Notes: generated by a model from the sequence alone, not told the origin. A DNA stretch of 64,000 nt from Paenibacillus glycanilyticus (GCF_030161375.1 NZ_BSSQ01000001.1:186001-250000), one strand, 5' to 3'; shown: positions 8,844-18,565, counted from the first letter of the stretch. Numbers and translations are program-made.

Positions 8844-9737
8844 GTGGCAGATCGCCAATGGGAGCACTACGTGTCTTATCCAAACAGCAAATCGGAAGCG
8901 TATTTATATGGAGCCCACTCCGCCGCCGTCCCTGCGGGCTGGGCTTGCGGCAGGCACTTGCATCATCTTATGTTCGAGCTCAACCTCGTTCTGGAAGGGA
9001 CACAATTGGCCGAGATTAGCGGCATCCCGTACCGCCAAGAAACAGGAGATCTCCTTCTTGTGCCTCCGATGCGACTTCACTCGTTCCGATCCGAAGCACC
9101 TCTCCGCTATTTCGTGTTTCATGTGCAGATCGACGACCCCGCCTTCCTGCAACGGTTGGCTGATTCCGGCCTGCTGCACGTCGATCGGGACCATCCGCTG
9201 AACGGCAAGCTGGTCGCTGCCGTGAAGGGCCTCCAAGAGCTCTTGGCGCAGGGAGCCTCCCGAATCCGGCTTTACCGATCGCTGTACGAGACGCTTGATC
9301 TGCTAGAGAGCGAGCTCAACCGCATCTTGCCGGTACCGGGCGCTTCGGAGGAGCATCTTTCCCTTCCCGCTCGAATCGCGAGAGAGATCGAAGCTTACGT
9401 CGCCGTTCAAGGAGACGAGGACCGGGAGAAAGAAGAGAATTGGATGGAATCTATCGCGCGCCGGCTTGGCTACAGCCGCAGGCATTGCTACCGGGCATTC
9501 ATGGGCACGTTCCAAATGTCTCCGCGCGATTACTTGTTCGTGCTGCGTCAACAGGAAGCGATGCACCTTCTGCTGAGCGGTGGGGAAACTCTCGAGCGAA
9601 TCGCCATTCGTATCGGTTACGATAACGTTCAGAGCTTCATCCGGCAGTTCTCCAAATGGACAGGGACGACACCCGGCCAATTCCGCAAACAGAAGCGGGA
9701 TGAGCTTGTCTATTTGACGCGTTTGGAAGTCCGTTAA
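8844..9737 (+). CDS. AraC-family transcriptional regulator
   Basis: A 297-residue regulator. The N-terminal cupin sugar-sensing half includes RHLHHLMFELNLVLEG and DLLLVPPMRLHSF. The C-terminal double helix-turn-helix is at about 200-290 (SIARRLGYSRRHCYRAF, then IAIRIGYDNVQSFIRQFSKW). GTG at 8844 is chosen because AAGGAGG sits 7 bases upstream; the upstream ATG at 8817 has none. It is divergent from the GH36-like gene and flanks the whole minus-strand glycan block, so it is the obvious local activator. The inducer is unknown. Confidence 0.9.
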   Translation: MADRQWEHYVSYPNSKSEAYLYGAHSAAVPAGWACGRHLHHLMFELNLVLEGTQLAEISGIPYRQETGDLLLVPPMRLHSFRSEAPLRYFVFHVQIDDPAFLQRLADSGLLHVDRDHPLNGKLVAAVKGLQELLAQGASRIRLYRSLYETLDLLESELNRILPVPGASEEHLSLPARIAREIEAYVAVQGDEDREKEENWMESIARRLGYSRRHCYRAFMGTFQMSPRDYLFVLRQQEAMHLLLSGGETLERIAIRIGYDNVQSFIRQFSKWTGTTPGQFRKQKRDELVYLTRLEVR

Positions 9738-9785
9738 CCTACCAAATGCGAAATATAAAAAAATTCACTGGATTATACATCATAC

Positions 9786-9817
9786 AAAAAGATGACCCCT
9801 CAGGAGTCATCTTTTTT
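9786..9817. terminator. Bidirectional terminator between AraC and GNAT genes
   Basis: Stem of AAAAAGATGAC and its complement around CCTC/AGGA, with A-run and T-run on opposite sides. It serves the converging AraC gene and the acetyltransferase gene. Confidence 0.8.
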
Positions 9818-9825
9818 CATTTTCC

Positions 9826-10248
9826 CTATTCAAATACCTTAAACATCCCCGTCATTCCCGGAGAATGATCCTTAAAGCCGAACTGTTCGTAAAACGTATC
9901 GTTGCCATGGGAGGCGAAAAGCCCCACAAAAGCTAGTCCGTTCTCGTGCCGGCGCTTCTTAATATAGTCTAGCAAACGCTCTACTATAAGTTTTCCTAGT
10001 CCATGCTTTTGATGCTCGGTCAAAACGGCAACATCCTGGAGGTAGAAATACATCGCTCCATCGCCAACGATCCTCCCCATGCCAACAACCTCTCCGGCAT
10101 GCTCTATAACTACGCCGTAAAGCGAGCCTGCAAGCGATTGCTCGGACATGCCTATATTGAGGTCTCCCCAACCAACTGCTTCCCATAAAGTCTTATGCTC
10201 AAGCACCGTGGGGAGACGGTCTATTAATTCATATTGAGTATGTGCCAT
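9826..10248 (-). CDS. GNAT-family N-acetyltransferase
   Basis: A 140-residue acetyltransferase of the GNAT fold, which moves the acetyl group of acetyl-CoA to an amine. The acetyl-CoA binding region reads VLTEHQKHGLGKLIVERLL, with the Q/R-x-x-G-x-G/A pattern, and the C-terminus FYEQFGFKDH is typical. ATG at 10248 is preferred to the upstream TTG, because GGAG lies six bases before it. The acceptor substrate cannot be predicted. It is a single gene. Confidence 0.85.
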   Translation of the reverse strand: MAHTQYELIDRLPTVLEHKTLWEAVGWGDLNIGMSEQSLAGSLYGVVIEHAGEVVGMGRIVGDGAMYFYLQDVAVLTEHQKHGLGKLIVERLLDYIKKRRHENGLAFVGLFASHGNDTFYEQFGFKDHSPGMTGMFKVFE

Positions 10249-10310
10249 GTTCATCTCCAATTCGTAGATCTATATGACACTGTACTGTATTATTAGCCGG
10301 AAAGAAACCA

Positions 10311-11090
10311 TTAATCTACAATATGAACACTAGTGCCGTAACCGCTATCTCCAATTTGAACCTTCCAGTCATACTCCCCCTCCGGCAAGTCTGCCGGAAC
10401 TTCCCCTTTGCCCTGCCATTCCCCCTCATACACGGCAATACTCTGCTCCCAAATAATCTTGTCTTCTTTGGCCAAGGTAACATTAACTTTGTCCGTTCGG
10501 GCACCGTGTCCAACAACGGTAAAGGTTGTGCCAGGCTTGAGTTCTGCAGGTAATTCATATGGCAATACGTTAGGGAGCCAGTCGGAATAACCTTCCGATA
10601 CGAACGAAAACAGCTTATCCGATTCTACAAAATAGTCGCCTTTCACCGGATCAGATACCCAGATCTTGTTCTCGACCGGAGTACAAGAAGTTGTCGTGTT
10701 CCCTTGCTCGTCTTGCTTGCTCGTACAATGCCAAGCCGGCCGGATCGTTAGAATGTTGTGATCCCGGTACTCGATATGCAATGCCATGCTGCGCCCCATC
10801 ATTGGCGAGGTTAATCCTTTTCCATCATTTGCTTTTGCATAGTCCAGCCATTGCAGCAATTCGGCAATTTTATCCTGATCCCTGGACCCGATGAGCGGAT
10901 CACTTACATATTGAGAATGAATGGGCCATGACATGTACGCCCAACTAACATCGGCAGCAGATTGTTTGTATGTTGTATTCGTGCTCTCTGTACTCGCAGT
11001 CGCTTTCGCATTGTAAGGATGGCCTTGCAAGACAAGCAATAGCAAAGTTACCAACATAAAACTAGCAATCACTACTCTGCTCCATTTCAT
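10311..11090 (-). CDS. Secreted protein of unknown function
   Basis: A 259-residue protein with an N-terminal signal-like segment (SRVVIASFMLVTLLLLVLQG). The rest is beta-rich, with LPNVLPYELPAELKPGTTFTV and a C-terminal region that looks Ig-like (VNVTLAKEDKIIWEQSI). ATG at 11090 lies 10 bases after GGAAGGAG; the GTG at 11099 is too close to it. I do not recognise the family. There is no lipobox cysteine, so it is secreted or held by the N-terminal helix. No operon partner is evident. Confidence 0.75.
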   Translation of the reverse strand: MKWSRVVIASFMLVTLLLLVLQGHPYNAKATASTESTNTTYKQSAADVSWAYMSWPIHSQYVSDPLIGSRDQDKIAELLQWLDYAKANDGKGLTSPMMGRSMALHIEYRDHNILTIRPAWHCTSKQDEQGNTTTSCTPVENKIWVSDPVKGDYFVESDKLFSFVSEGYSDWLPNVLPYELPAELKPGTTFTVVGHGARTDKVNVTLAKEDKIIWEQSIAVYEGEWQGKGEVPADLPEGEYDWKVQIGDSGYGTSVHIVD

Positions 11091-11344
11091 AAGAACCACT
11101 CTCCTTCCTATCGGGCGAGAACCCGAGGTTTTGTTAGATTACCATATTTCCCTTGTTGCATGCATGATTTCGCAGCACTAGTTGCCATGTCAATTTCCCG
11201 GGTAATTTATCGAATTAAAATTTAATGTGCTAACTTCAATGTTTGCCTATACCCTGCATAGAGCTCCTTCATAGGTTATAGCGTACCTGCCTAAATGGTT
11301 GGACTGTAGCTAAGCATGTCATTAACTCATAGGGAGATGGATTC

Positions 11345-12694
11345 GTGAAATCCACAACACGGCTGACGGGGCGAGTTGTCTTTAAAGGCGACCCTGGCTA
11401 TAATGCGGCGCGCAAGAACTGGGATCCCCATACGGACCGGTTTCCGAAAGTTTTTGTATTTGCGCAAAAAACCAAAGACGTAGCGAATGCGATCAAATGG
11501 GCAAATGAAAATAAAGTGCCTATCCGCCCAAGAAGCGGCAGGCACGCTCTGGAGACGAACCTGTCGCAGGTTAACGGCGGGCTTGTCATCGATACAAGCG
11601 AGATGAAGAAAATTACGCTGAACAAAAAATGCAGGACCGCTGTTGTCGAAACCGGCAACCAGGTAGGCAGAATCGTTGATACGCTTGCCAAGCAAGGCTA
11701 CATGGCGCCGTTTGGCGACAGCCCTTCGGTTGGCATCGGCGGGATTACGCCAGGCGGCGGCATTGGACCGCTTCAACGGACGACGGGCCTCATCAGCGAC
11801 AATCTGCTCGCTCTCGAAATGGTCGATGCCAAAGGCAGGATCATTCGCGCTAGCAAGAAACGCAATTCCGATCTGCTTTGGGCGTCCCGCGGCGGAGGCG
11901 GCGGCAACTTTGGCGTCTATACCAGATATAAATTCAAAGTAAGGCGCGCACCGGTTAAGGCGACCGTATTCAGCGTCACTTGGCCATGGGAGCAATTCGA
12001 GAAGGTCGTCAAAGCTTGGCAGCGATGGGCGCCTTTCACCAGCACCAAGCTGGGCAGCGAATTATCCGTCGGTCCGAAAAAAGGCGGCAATGTCAGCATG
12101 CTTGGGGTCTACCTGGGCAGCAAAAAGAACGCCCTTAAATTCCTGGAGCCGATCTTGAGCGTTGGCACAACGACCAAAAGAGATATTCGCTGCCTCCCGT
12201 ACCTGGAAGCAACCAAATTTCTGCTGGCGCCCGATCCCGTGCTAACGCAAAGGTTCAGCAACCAGTTCTCGAGCGGCTTTGGCAGAAAACCTTTCCCGGA
12301 TAAAGCCTTTAAATATATGAGGGAGTTTCTGGAGAAATCCGAAGGCGGAACTCCGGCCGGCTTCTTCTTCCTCAACTGGGGCGGAGCTATAAGAAAAATC
12401 GCCCCTAGAGCTACCGCCTTCTATTGGCGCGATCCGCAATATTATGTGGAATGGAACAGTTCTTGGGTAAAGCCGTCCCATGCGGCCAGAAATATTGCCT
12501 TGGCCCGCAATACCAGGAAGAAGCTGCAGCCATTTATCGTTGGTTCCTATATCAACGTGCCCGACCAAGGCATCAAATGCTCCGGTCCGGTCTATTACGG
12601 CAAGAACTACGCAAGACTGCGCAAAGTAAAAGCGAAATACGATCCGGGGAATGTGTTCAACAACCCGCAAAGCATCCCTCCGGCTAAAAAATAA
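11345..12694 (+). CDS. FAD-linked oxidoreductase, berberine-bridge-enzyme-like
   Basis: A 449-residue flavoprotein with a PCMH-type FAD domain (about 30-200) and a C-terminal BBE motif (YYGKNYARLRKVKAKYDPGN). RPRSGRHALE carries H67, the usual histidine that links to FAD. In bicovalent relatives a cysteine follows near a G-x-C-P-x-V-G-I-G-G motif; here the motif is FGDSPSVGIGG with S124 in that place, so only a single covalent link is expected. GTG at 11345 follows AGGGAG by about 7 bases. There is no clear signal peptide. The substrate is probably a sugar or secondary alcohol and cannot be named. Single gene. Confidence 0.88.
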   Translation: MKSTTRLTGRVVFKGDPGYNAARKNWDPHTDRFPKVFVFAQKTKDVANAIKWANENKVPIRPRSGRHALETNLSQVNGGLVIDTSEMKKITLNKKCRTAVVETGNQVGRIVDTLAKQGYMAPFGDSPSVGIGGITPGGGIGPLQRTTGLISDNLLALEMVDAKGRIIRASKKRNSDLLWASRGGGGGNFGVYTRYKFKVRRAPVKATVFSVTWPWEQFEKVVKAWQRWAPFTSTKLGSELSVGPKKGGNVSMLGVYLGSKKNALKFLEPILSVGTTTKRDIRCLPYLEATKFLLAPDPVLTQRFSNQFSSGFGRKPFPDKAFKYMREFLEKSEGGTPAGFFFLNWGGAIRKIAPRATAFYWRDPQYYVEWNSSWVKPSHAARNIALARNTRKKLQPFIVGSYINVPDQGIKCSGPVYYGKNYARLRKVKAKYDPGNVFNNPQSIPPAKK

Positions 12695-12696
12695 AC

Positions 12697-12735
12697 AAAC
12701 AGCGGCAGGACTAGAATTAGTCCGCCGCTGTTTTT
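12697..12735. terminator. Bidirectional terminator
   Basis: Nested stem AAACAGCGGC plus GGACTA with their complements, followed by TTTTT. It serves the flavoprotein gene on the plus strand and overlaps the 3' end of the converging small gene. Confidence 0.75.
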
Positions 12736-13199
12736 GCGTGCTGCTTATGCTCTTCGGTAGTAAAGTAACCTTCGAGCTTTTTTAATTTATTGAACTTCCG
12801 GTCGTAGGAGCTGCGCGCAAGGAAATTATCGTATAGCTCCTTGGCTCGATCCGGTTGGTTTGCGTTCAAATAAGCCTGAATCACCTCGGATAGTCCCGGA
12901 CTATAGAAAAACTTTAACGGCAGAGCAATTTCAAAGGATTGTTCGAAATAGTTCACGGCTACGTAATACTCTTTCATCTTGCAATATCTCATGCCGATCA
13001 TTTTGAACAAAATGGACTTTTCTTTATCGTCCTTCATGAGATCGATGGACTTGATCATTGAAGCCAACGCTTTGTCTTTGCGGAAGACCGTATCCCAAGT
13101 TTGTGCTTTGGAGTAGGCTTGGGAAGCCGTGGTGACCTTTCTGAATCTGGTGATGATCAGGACAATTAGAGCAAAAATGATATATGTTTTTAAAATCAT
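12717..13199 (-). CDS. Small membrane-anchored TPR-like protein
   Basis: A 160-residue protein with one N-terminal membrane helix (LKTYIIFALIVLIITRF) followed by an all-helical part. Patterns such as YCKMKEYYVAVNYFEQSFEIALPL and VIQAYLNANQPDRAKELYDNFL look like degenerate tetratricopeptide repeats. ATG at 13199 follows GGGGGG by 7 bases. It could hold a partner at the membrane. Function is not known. Confidence 0.7.
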   Translation of the reverse strand: MILKTYIIFALIVLIITRFRKVTTASQAYSKAQTWDTVFRKDKALASMIKSIDLMKDDKEKSILFKMIGMRYCKMKEYYVAVNYFEQSFEIALPLKFFYSPGLSEVIQAYLNANQPDRAKELYDNFLARSSYDRKFNKLKKLEGYFTTEEHKQHAKTAAD

Positions 13200-13280
13200 G
13201 GCATTTCCCCCCGAACTTGATTTATATCACGGGGATCAAGCCAATCCTAGAGGAAAATATGTCCAAGCACCAGCTATTCC

Positions 13281-13856
13281 TCAAAACTCCGCTCCGCGTA
13301 CTTTAGAGAAAATCATCGTATCGCGCAGCGACCAGTCATTTGCGCGTTTATGATTCCGCAACACGCCTTCCAACGTATAACCGGACCGTTCGGCGACTTT
13401 CGCGCTCCTCTGGTTGCGGGCATCGCAATGAATCTCGATTCGATTCGCTTCCAGCGCTTGAACGGCAAAATTCGTAATCGCCTCTACCGCTTCGGCGATA
13501 TACCCTTGGCCGGCATAAGAAGTTCTCGCCCAATAGCCGATTTCGAAGGAACGTGCCGTCCAGTCCATCCTGTGCAGTCCGCTGCTGCCAACAAGCTTAC
13601 CCGTTTCTTTATGGATGAGCAGCATTCTGAGATCCGTCCGCTGCAGATACTCGAGACGGGACTTCCTAATGCTAACCTCGGATTCTTCTACGGTCGGAAT
13701 CCCGTTGGCCCAAGGCATCCACGGACGCAGCTCCTCCAAGCTTTCAACCACTGCTTCATTAACGGCTGCTCCATCCCCGTATAAGGGAGCTCGAATAATC
13801 AGACGAGAACTTTCGAAGCTCTCGGGAACGGTTAATAGAATCGGATATTGGCTCAT
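13281..13856 (-). CDS. GNAT acetyltransferase, RimJ/RimL type
   Basis: A 191-residue acetyltransferase. RLIIRAPLYGDGAAVNEAV at the start, the acetyl-CoA loop YAGQGYIAEAVEAI, and RIEIHCDARNQRSAKVAERSGY with the VLRNHKR tail are the RimJ/RimL/YdaF signature. These enzymes acetylate N-terminal amines of proteins or small amines. ATG at 13856 follows AAGGAGAGAGGAC. It is divergent from the MFS gene at 14007. Confidence 0.88.
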   Translation of the reverse strand: MSQYPILLTVPESFESSRLIIRAPLYGDGAAVNEAVVESLEELRPWMPWANGIPTVEESEVSIRKSRLEYLQRTDLRMLLIHKETGKLVGSSGLHRMDWTARSFEIGYWARTSYAGQGYIAEAVEAITNFAVQALEANRIEIHCDARNQRSAKVAERSGYTLEGVLRNHKRANDWSLRDTMIFSKVRGAEF

Positions 13857-14006
13857 GTCCTCTCTCCTTTTTCATGATCATTTTGTTAGCATTATAGCCG
13901 CCATCCGATTGGTCCGCAATGATTCCTTTTTGCACCACTTGCCCCGCCTCAAGAAGCGCTTTATGATGGTAAGATTGACTATCACAACCAGAAGGATTAG
14001 AACATC

Positions 14007-15269
14007 ATGAGAATCAGAGATTGGGATCAAAATTTAAAAATCAGATTGTTGGGGGAATCCGGATTTAATATTATTTTCTGGATCTTTTTCCCTTACCTAT
14101 CCATCTACTTCGCGCAATCCTTCGGCAAGAGCTGGACCGGCATTTTGCTTATTCTGTCGCAGGCGTTGTCCGTGCTCGTTAATTTAACGGGAGGTTATTT
14201 CGCGGATCGGCTGGGGAGAAAAAAAGTAATGGTGTTTGCCGCCGGCGGACAAGCGATAGGTTATGGCGTCTTTGCCGTTGCCGCTTCCCCGTGGCTGACG
14301 ATTCCGACGGTCGGCTTCGCGGGCTTTACCTTCGCCAGCTTATGCGGCACGTTATATTGGCCGGCCAGCCAAGCCATGGTGGCGGATGTCGTACCGGAGG
14401 AGCAGCGTTCCGGCGTGTTTGCCGTTTTCTATACGGCCGTTAATATGGCGGTTGTTGTTGGACCTTTGATTGGCGCCACGTTTTTTCTGGATTCGCCTCA
14501 TATCGTCTTGTTTGCGGCCAGCGCCGTCTGCTTGCTAGTTGCCCTGCTGCTTGCCTCTTTCACGAGAGAAACGCTGTCGGCCGATGCCATTCATACGAAA
14601 CGCAGCACTAACGAACCTTGGCACAAGGCGGTTACCGACCAGCTGCGGGATTACAAAGTGATTGCCTCGGACCGCGTATTCCTGCTGTTTATTGTTGCCG
14701 GGGTATTGTTGTCCCAGACGTTTATGCAACTGGACCTGCTGTTTCCCGTCTTCCTGAAGGAAACGATTCATTCAACTACCGTCCTGGCCTTCGGAGACTG
14801 GAATCTCCAGTTATCCGGCGAGAAGCTGTTTGGGCTTATCGTATCGGAGAACGGGCTGTTCGTCGCTTTGTTTACGGTGGCGGTAACCAAATGGATGATG
14901 CAATACCGCGACCGGTTTGTTTTTATCGGAAGCGCTTTGTTTTATGCCGTCGGAATCGCGATGTTTGGCCAAATGTCCGCGTTCTGGGGGCTGACGGCAG
15001 CTATCGTTGTATTCACGCTCGCGGAGCTGATGACCGCGGGTCCTCAGCAGACCTTTGTATCGCGGCTAGCGCCGGAGCATATGCGGGGACAATATTTTGC
15101 GGCGTCGAGCCTGCGGTTCACCATCGGCCGAACGCTTGCTCCCATCTCCATTCCGCTCAGCGAGTGGATTGGCTACGACGGAACGTTTGGACTCCTGACC
15201 GTGCTTGCCGTATTGTCCGCGGTGATCTACTACATCATGTTTAACCAATACGAGAAGCAATCTGCCTAG
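14007..15269 (+). CDS. MFS transporter, multidrug-efflux type
   Basis: A 420-residue major facilitator protein with about 12 hydrophobic segments. The loop 2-3 signature [14 protein letters not shown] (near residue 58) is clear. The second half has a shorter central loop than usual. The protein most resembles drug-efflux MFS proteins, but substrate prediction from sequence is weak. ATG at 14007 follows AGAAGGA. It is a single gene ending in a hairpin. Confidence 0.85.
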   Translation: MRIRDWDQNLKIRLLGESGFNIIFWIFFPYLSIYFAQSFGKSWTGILLILSQALSVLVNLTGGYFADRLGRKKVMVFAAGGQAIGYGVFAVAASPWLTIPTVGFAGFTFASLCGTLYWPASQAMVADVVPEEQRSGVFAVFYTAVNMAVVVGPLIGATFFLDSPHIVLFAASAVCLLVALLLASFTRETLSADAIHTKRSTNEPWHKAVTDQLRDYKVIASDRVFLLFIVAGVLLSQTFMQLDLLFPVFLKETIHSTTVLAFGDWNLQLSGEKLFGLIVSENGLFVALFTVAVTKWMMQYRDRFVFIGSALFYAVGIAMFGQMSAFWGLTAAIVVFTLAELMTAGPQQTFVSRLAPEHMRGQYFAASSLRFTIGRTLAPISIPLSEWIGYDGTFGLLTVLAVLSAVIYYIMFNQYEKQSA

Positions 15270-15271
15270 AA

Positions 15272-15317
15272 CGAAAGGCTGTCCCTAACGTCCGCAATGG
15301 CGAGGGACAGCCTTTCG
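15272..15317 (+). terminator. Hairpin after the MFS gene
   Basis: A 15-base-pair stem (CGAAAGGCTGTCCCT and its complement) starts 3 bases after the MFS stop codon. It lacks a T-run on either strand, so termination may be weak or the stem may protect the 3' end. Confidence 0.5.
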
Positions 15318-15406
15318 TGATGCAATTCAACAAGATAAATTCCAGTAATTATGCTAGGATAGAGTGTGAATTAGTAGATTCCCTAACCAATTGGAGGCGC
15401 TTACAC

Positions 15407-16579
15407 ATGAATCAGGAGCAAGTGGAGCAAGTAGCTGAAGGGTATTTCGGAGAATTTGGCGGCAGCTTTGTTCCGCCCGAGCTGAAGGAAGTATTGGACT
15501 ACTTGAGCGCGCAATTCAACAAGTTTAAGGACGATCCCGAGTTTAAGGAAGAACTCGACTATTACCTCAAAGAGTATGTCGGCCGCGAGAATCCGCTGAC
15601 TTACGCCGAGCAGCTGACCAACGCTTGGGGCGGCGCAAAAATCTATCTTAAGCGCGAAGACTTGAACCATACCGGCGCTCACAAGATCAATAACGTTGTT
15701 GGACAAATCCTGCTTGCCAAACGGATGGGCGCGAAACGCATCATCGCCGAGACTGGCGCAGGCCAGCACGGCGTAGCGACGGCTACCGCTTGCGCCATGT
15801 TCAACATGGACTGCGTCATCTACATGGGGGCGGAAGATACTCGCCGCCAAGCGTTGAACGTATTTAGGATGGAGCTGCTTGGCGCTACCGTCGTACCGGT
15901 CAACAAAGGCCAAGGCCGCTTGAAGGATGCGGTTGACGAAGCTTTGAACGATCTGGTAGAGAACTATAAAAATACGTTTTATTTGCTAGGATCGGCCGTT
16001 GGCCCGCATCCTTTCCCTACGATGGTGAAACACTTCCAATCCATCATTAGCGAAGAGTCGAAACGTCAGATCCTTGCCAAAGAAGGCCGTCTTCCGGATG
16101 CCGTCATTGCCTGCGCGGGCGGCGGAAGCAACGCAATTGGCGCATTTGCCCACTATATCGACGAGCCGTCCGTACGCCTCATTGGCGTTGAACCGGATCA
16201 AGCCCCAACATTGACCGAAGGCGTGCCAAGCATCATCCACGGCTTCAAATGTCTGGTGCTGCTCGACGAAGAAGGCAATCCAAGAAAGACGTACTCCATC
16301 GCAGCAGGTCTTGACTATCCGGGTATCGGACCGGAGCATAGCCATCTGAAAGTCAGCGGCCGCGCGGAATACGTAACGGTAACAAACGAGGAAGTGCTTG
16401 CGGCATTCCAGGAGTTGTCCCGTACGGAAGGCATTATTCCCGCGCTTGAAAGCGCGCATGCCGTAGCTCACGCGAAAAGGCTCGCCCCTACCATGGGCAA
16501 AGACGAGATCATTATTGTCAACTTGTCCGGCCGCGGCGATAAAGACGTGGAGCAAGTGTTCCACATGCTGAACAAATAA
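15407..16579 (+). CDS. trpB: Tryptophan synthase beta chain
   Basis: TrpB joins indole and serine to make tryptophan, using pyridoxal phosphate. The 390-residue protein has HTGAHKINN with the PLP lysine K93, E115 in AETGAGQHG, the phosphate-binding [10 protein letters not shown], and [11 protein letters not shown]. It is the ordinary TrpB1 type, with the [16 protein letters not shown] start. ATG at 15407 has GGAGG nine bases upstream; upstream in-frame starts lack one. It stands alone: no trpA, trpC, trpD or trpE lies nearby. It may be a second copy or the only one moved away from the operon. Strong terminator follows. Confidence 0.95.
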   Translation: MNQEQVEQVAEGYFGEFGGSFVPPELKEVLDYLSAQFNKFKDDPEFKEELDYYLKEYVGRENPLTYAEQLTNAWGGAKIYLKREDLNHTGAHKINNVVGQILLAKRMGAKRIIAETGAGQHGVATATACAMFNMDCVIYMGAEDTRRQALNVFRMELLGATVVPVNKGQGRLKDAVDEALNDLVENYKNTFYLLGSAVGPHPFPTMVKHFQSIISEESKRQILAKEGRLPDAVIACAGGGSNAIGAFAHYIDEPSVRLIGVEPDQAPTLTEGVPSIIHGFKCLVLLDEEGNPRKTYSIAAGLDYPGIGPEHSHLKVSGRAEYVTVTNEEVLAAFQELSRTEGIIPALESAHAVAHAKRLAPTMGKDEIIIVNLSGRGDKDVEQVFHMLNK

Positions 16580-16590
16580 CTGTACCTACG

Positions 16591-16636
16591 AGAAGGAGCC
16601 GTCCCCATTAGTTCGGGACAGCTCCTTCTTTTATTT
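16591..16636. terminator. Bidirectional terminator after trpB
   Basis: AGAAGGAGC-GTCCC pairs with GGGAC-GCTCCTTCT, followed by TTTATTT. It also ends the converging gene at 16631. Confidence 0.8.
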
Positions 16637-17056
16637 CTCCCGATCCATGACGACCTGAACGGCGATCGGCTCCCCTTCAACAACTCCATCCCGTTGCAAG
16701 TCGGACAATCTGAATGCATAGCCAACCCGAACCGGAAGGGTATGGGTCTGCGGAACGTCATTTGCCAATGCCATTATTCGCAGGCATGCAACCGCATTTT
16801 GCAGCGGCAATAGCGGTCCAAGCTCAAACAAAATTTCTTTGTCGCCAGACGGCAAAGTGTGAACAAGCCCACTCCCGGATAACGGGATCGCGATAAGTCC
16901 TTGCGGGATTTGAACATTGATGATTGTCCTGTCTGTATCCAGTTTCCCTGTATTTCTAACCTGAATACAACTGGCTTCCCCGCTGCCTTGTTCCAGTTCC
17001 AACAACGCAGGCGTTACGGATAACTCAAGTTGCGGTGATTCGGACGCATGCGGCAT
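16631..17056 (-). CDS. Hypothetical 141-residue protein, beta-sandwich-like
   Basis: No family is recognised. Patterns such as ASCIQVRNTGKLDTDRTIINVQIP look like an NEW3/CARDB-type Ig-like fold found in cell-surface or structural proteins, but no signal peptide is present. ATG at 17056 has GAGGTG eight bases upstream; an earlier ATG is out of frame. It lies alone and converges on trpB. Confidence 0.65.
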   Translation of the reverse strand: MPHASESPQLELSVTPALLELEQGSGEASCIQVRNTGKLDTDRTIINVQIPQGLIAIPLSGSGLVHTLPSGDKEILFELGPLLPLQNAVACLRIMALANDVPQTHTLPVRVGYAFRLSDLQRDGVVEGEPIAVQVVMDREK

Positions 17057-17204
17057 TTCATGATCACCTCAAATATTCGTTTCTCTCCCTAAATCATATG
17101 TCCTATCCCCCATTTCCTTCACCGCTAACGCCGCACTATTTTACTTGCCAGTCCATAAGCGTATACTGAAGTAGTATGCGATTTATTTAAGGAGGTATTT
17201 GACT

Positions 17205-18563
17205 ATGGGTTATGAATCTTATTTCTCGGAACGTAGAGAACAGCAACTGGGAGAGCTTAAGGAGTTTTTGACCATTCCAAGCATCTCGGCGCTGTCAGAG
17301 CATAAGCAGGATATGATAAAAGCCGCCGAGTGGGTGGCCGGCAAGCTTGAGCAGGCAGGATTGGACAATGTGGAGGTCGTTCAGACGGCAGGGCATCCGA
17401 TCGTTTACGCGGATCATCTTCATGCACCGGGCAAACCAACCGTACTCGTCTATGGCCATTATGATGTACAGCCGGTGGATCCGCTTCATCTGTGGGAGAC
17501 GCCGCCGTTTGAACCAACGGAACGGGGCGGCAAGCTGTACGCCCGTGGAGCGACGGACGATAAAGGCCAGATTTACCTGCACATCAAGGCAATCGAAGCC
17601 CTTCTGAAGCAGGAGCAAGAGCTGCCTGTGAACGTGAAGTTCTGTATCGAAGGCGAAGAGGAGATTTCGAGTCCAAGCTTGCTTACCTTCCTGAACAAGC
17701 AGCAAACGAAGCTCGCAACAGATGCCGTCCTGATCTCGGATACTTCCCTCATTGAAAAAGGCAAACCGGCGATTTCCATCGGCCTTCGCGGACTTTGTTC
17801 GCTAGAGCTGTCGATTAACGCTTCGAACACGGACTTGCACTCCGGTACATACGGCGGCGGTGTTCCGAACGCCCTTCATGCGATGGTTGAGCTGCTTGCT
17901 TCCCTTCATGACAAGGATGGCCGCATCACCGTTGAAGGGTTCTACGAAGGCGTTCCGGAGCTAACCGCCGAGCTGCACGAAGAATTCGAGAAACAACAGT
18001 TTAACGAAGAACAGCTTAAGCAAACGCTTGGCCTTGGCACGCTTTATGGAGAACAAGGGTATACGTTTGTGGAGCGCACCGGCGCACGTCCAACGCTGGA
18101 GCTGAACGGCGTCTGGGGCGGCTTCCAAGGTGAAGGCACAAAGACCGTTATTCCAAAAGAAGCGCATGCGAAGATTACCTGCCGCCTTGTCGGCCAGCAG
18201 GATCCGCAGCGGATACTGGATGCGATCATCGCGCATCTCCATGCTAACGTTCAGCCGGGCGTTACCCTTAAGATTAAGCCGGGCGAAAAAGCGCGCGCCT
18301 TCGACATGGATCCTTCGAACCCGCTTCTGCAAACGGCAGCGGATGCCTATGAAGCGGTGTATGGCACACGTGCCCTGTTCACGAAAGACGGCGGTTCGAT
18401 TCCGATCGTGGAGACCTTCTCCCGCCAGCTGTCGGCGCCGGTTATTATGATGGGCTTTGGCCTGCCGGACGAGAATCTTCATGCTCCGAACGAGCACTTC
18501 AACCTGGAGAACTTCGACAAAGGACTTCTGACAATCGTCGAGTTCTTGAAGCGAATCGGGTAA
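17205..18563 (+). CDS. M20-family zinc dipeptidase
   Basis: A 452-residue metallopeptidase of the M20/M25/M40 family (CNDP/PepV-like), which splits dipeptides. LVYGHYDVQPVDP has the first zinc histidine with the catalytic aspartate two residues later. ARGATDDKGQ has the shared aspartate, CIEGEEEISSP the catalytic glutamates, and MGFGLPDENLHAPNEHF the last histidine. ATG at 17205 follows AAGGAGG by 9 bases; the earlier TTG is too close. The protein is cytoplasmic and likely recycles peptides. A strong terminator follows at once. Confidence 0.92.
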   Translation: MGYESYFSERREQQLGELKEFLTIPSISALSEHKQDMIKAAEWVAGKLEQAGLDNVEVVQTAGHPIVYADHLHAPGKPTVLVYGHYDVQPVDPLHLWETPPFEPTERGGKLYARGATDDKGQIYLHIKAIEALLKQEQELPVNVKFCIEGEEEISSPSLLTFLNKQQTKLATDAVLISDTSLIEKGKPAISIGLRGLCSLELSINASNTDLHSGTYGGGVPNALHAMVELLASLHDKDGRITVEGFYEGVPELTAELHEEFEKQQFNEEQLKQTLGLGTLYGEQGYTFVERTGARPTLELNGVWGGFQGEGTKTVIPKEAHAKITCRLVGQQDPQRILDAIIAHLHANVQPGVTLKIKPGEKARAFDMDPSNPLLQTAADAYEAVYGTRALFTKDGGSIPIVETFSRQLSAPVIMMGFGLPDENLHAPNEHFNLENFDKGLLTIVEFLKRIG

Positions 18564-18565
18564 AA

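Noticed and set aside
15272-15406. T-box or trp leader before trpB
   Set aside because: Only a hairpin of the upstream gene is present. I find no T-box sequence, no leader peptide with Trp codons and no terminator close to the start codon.
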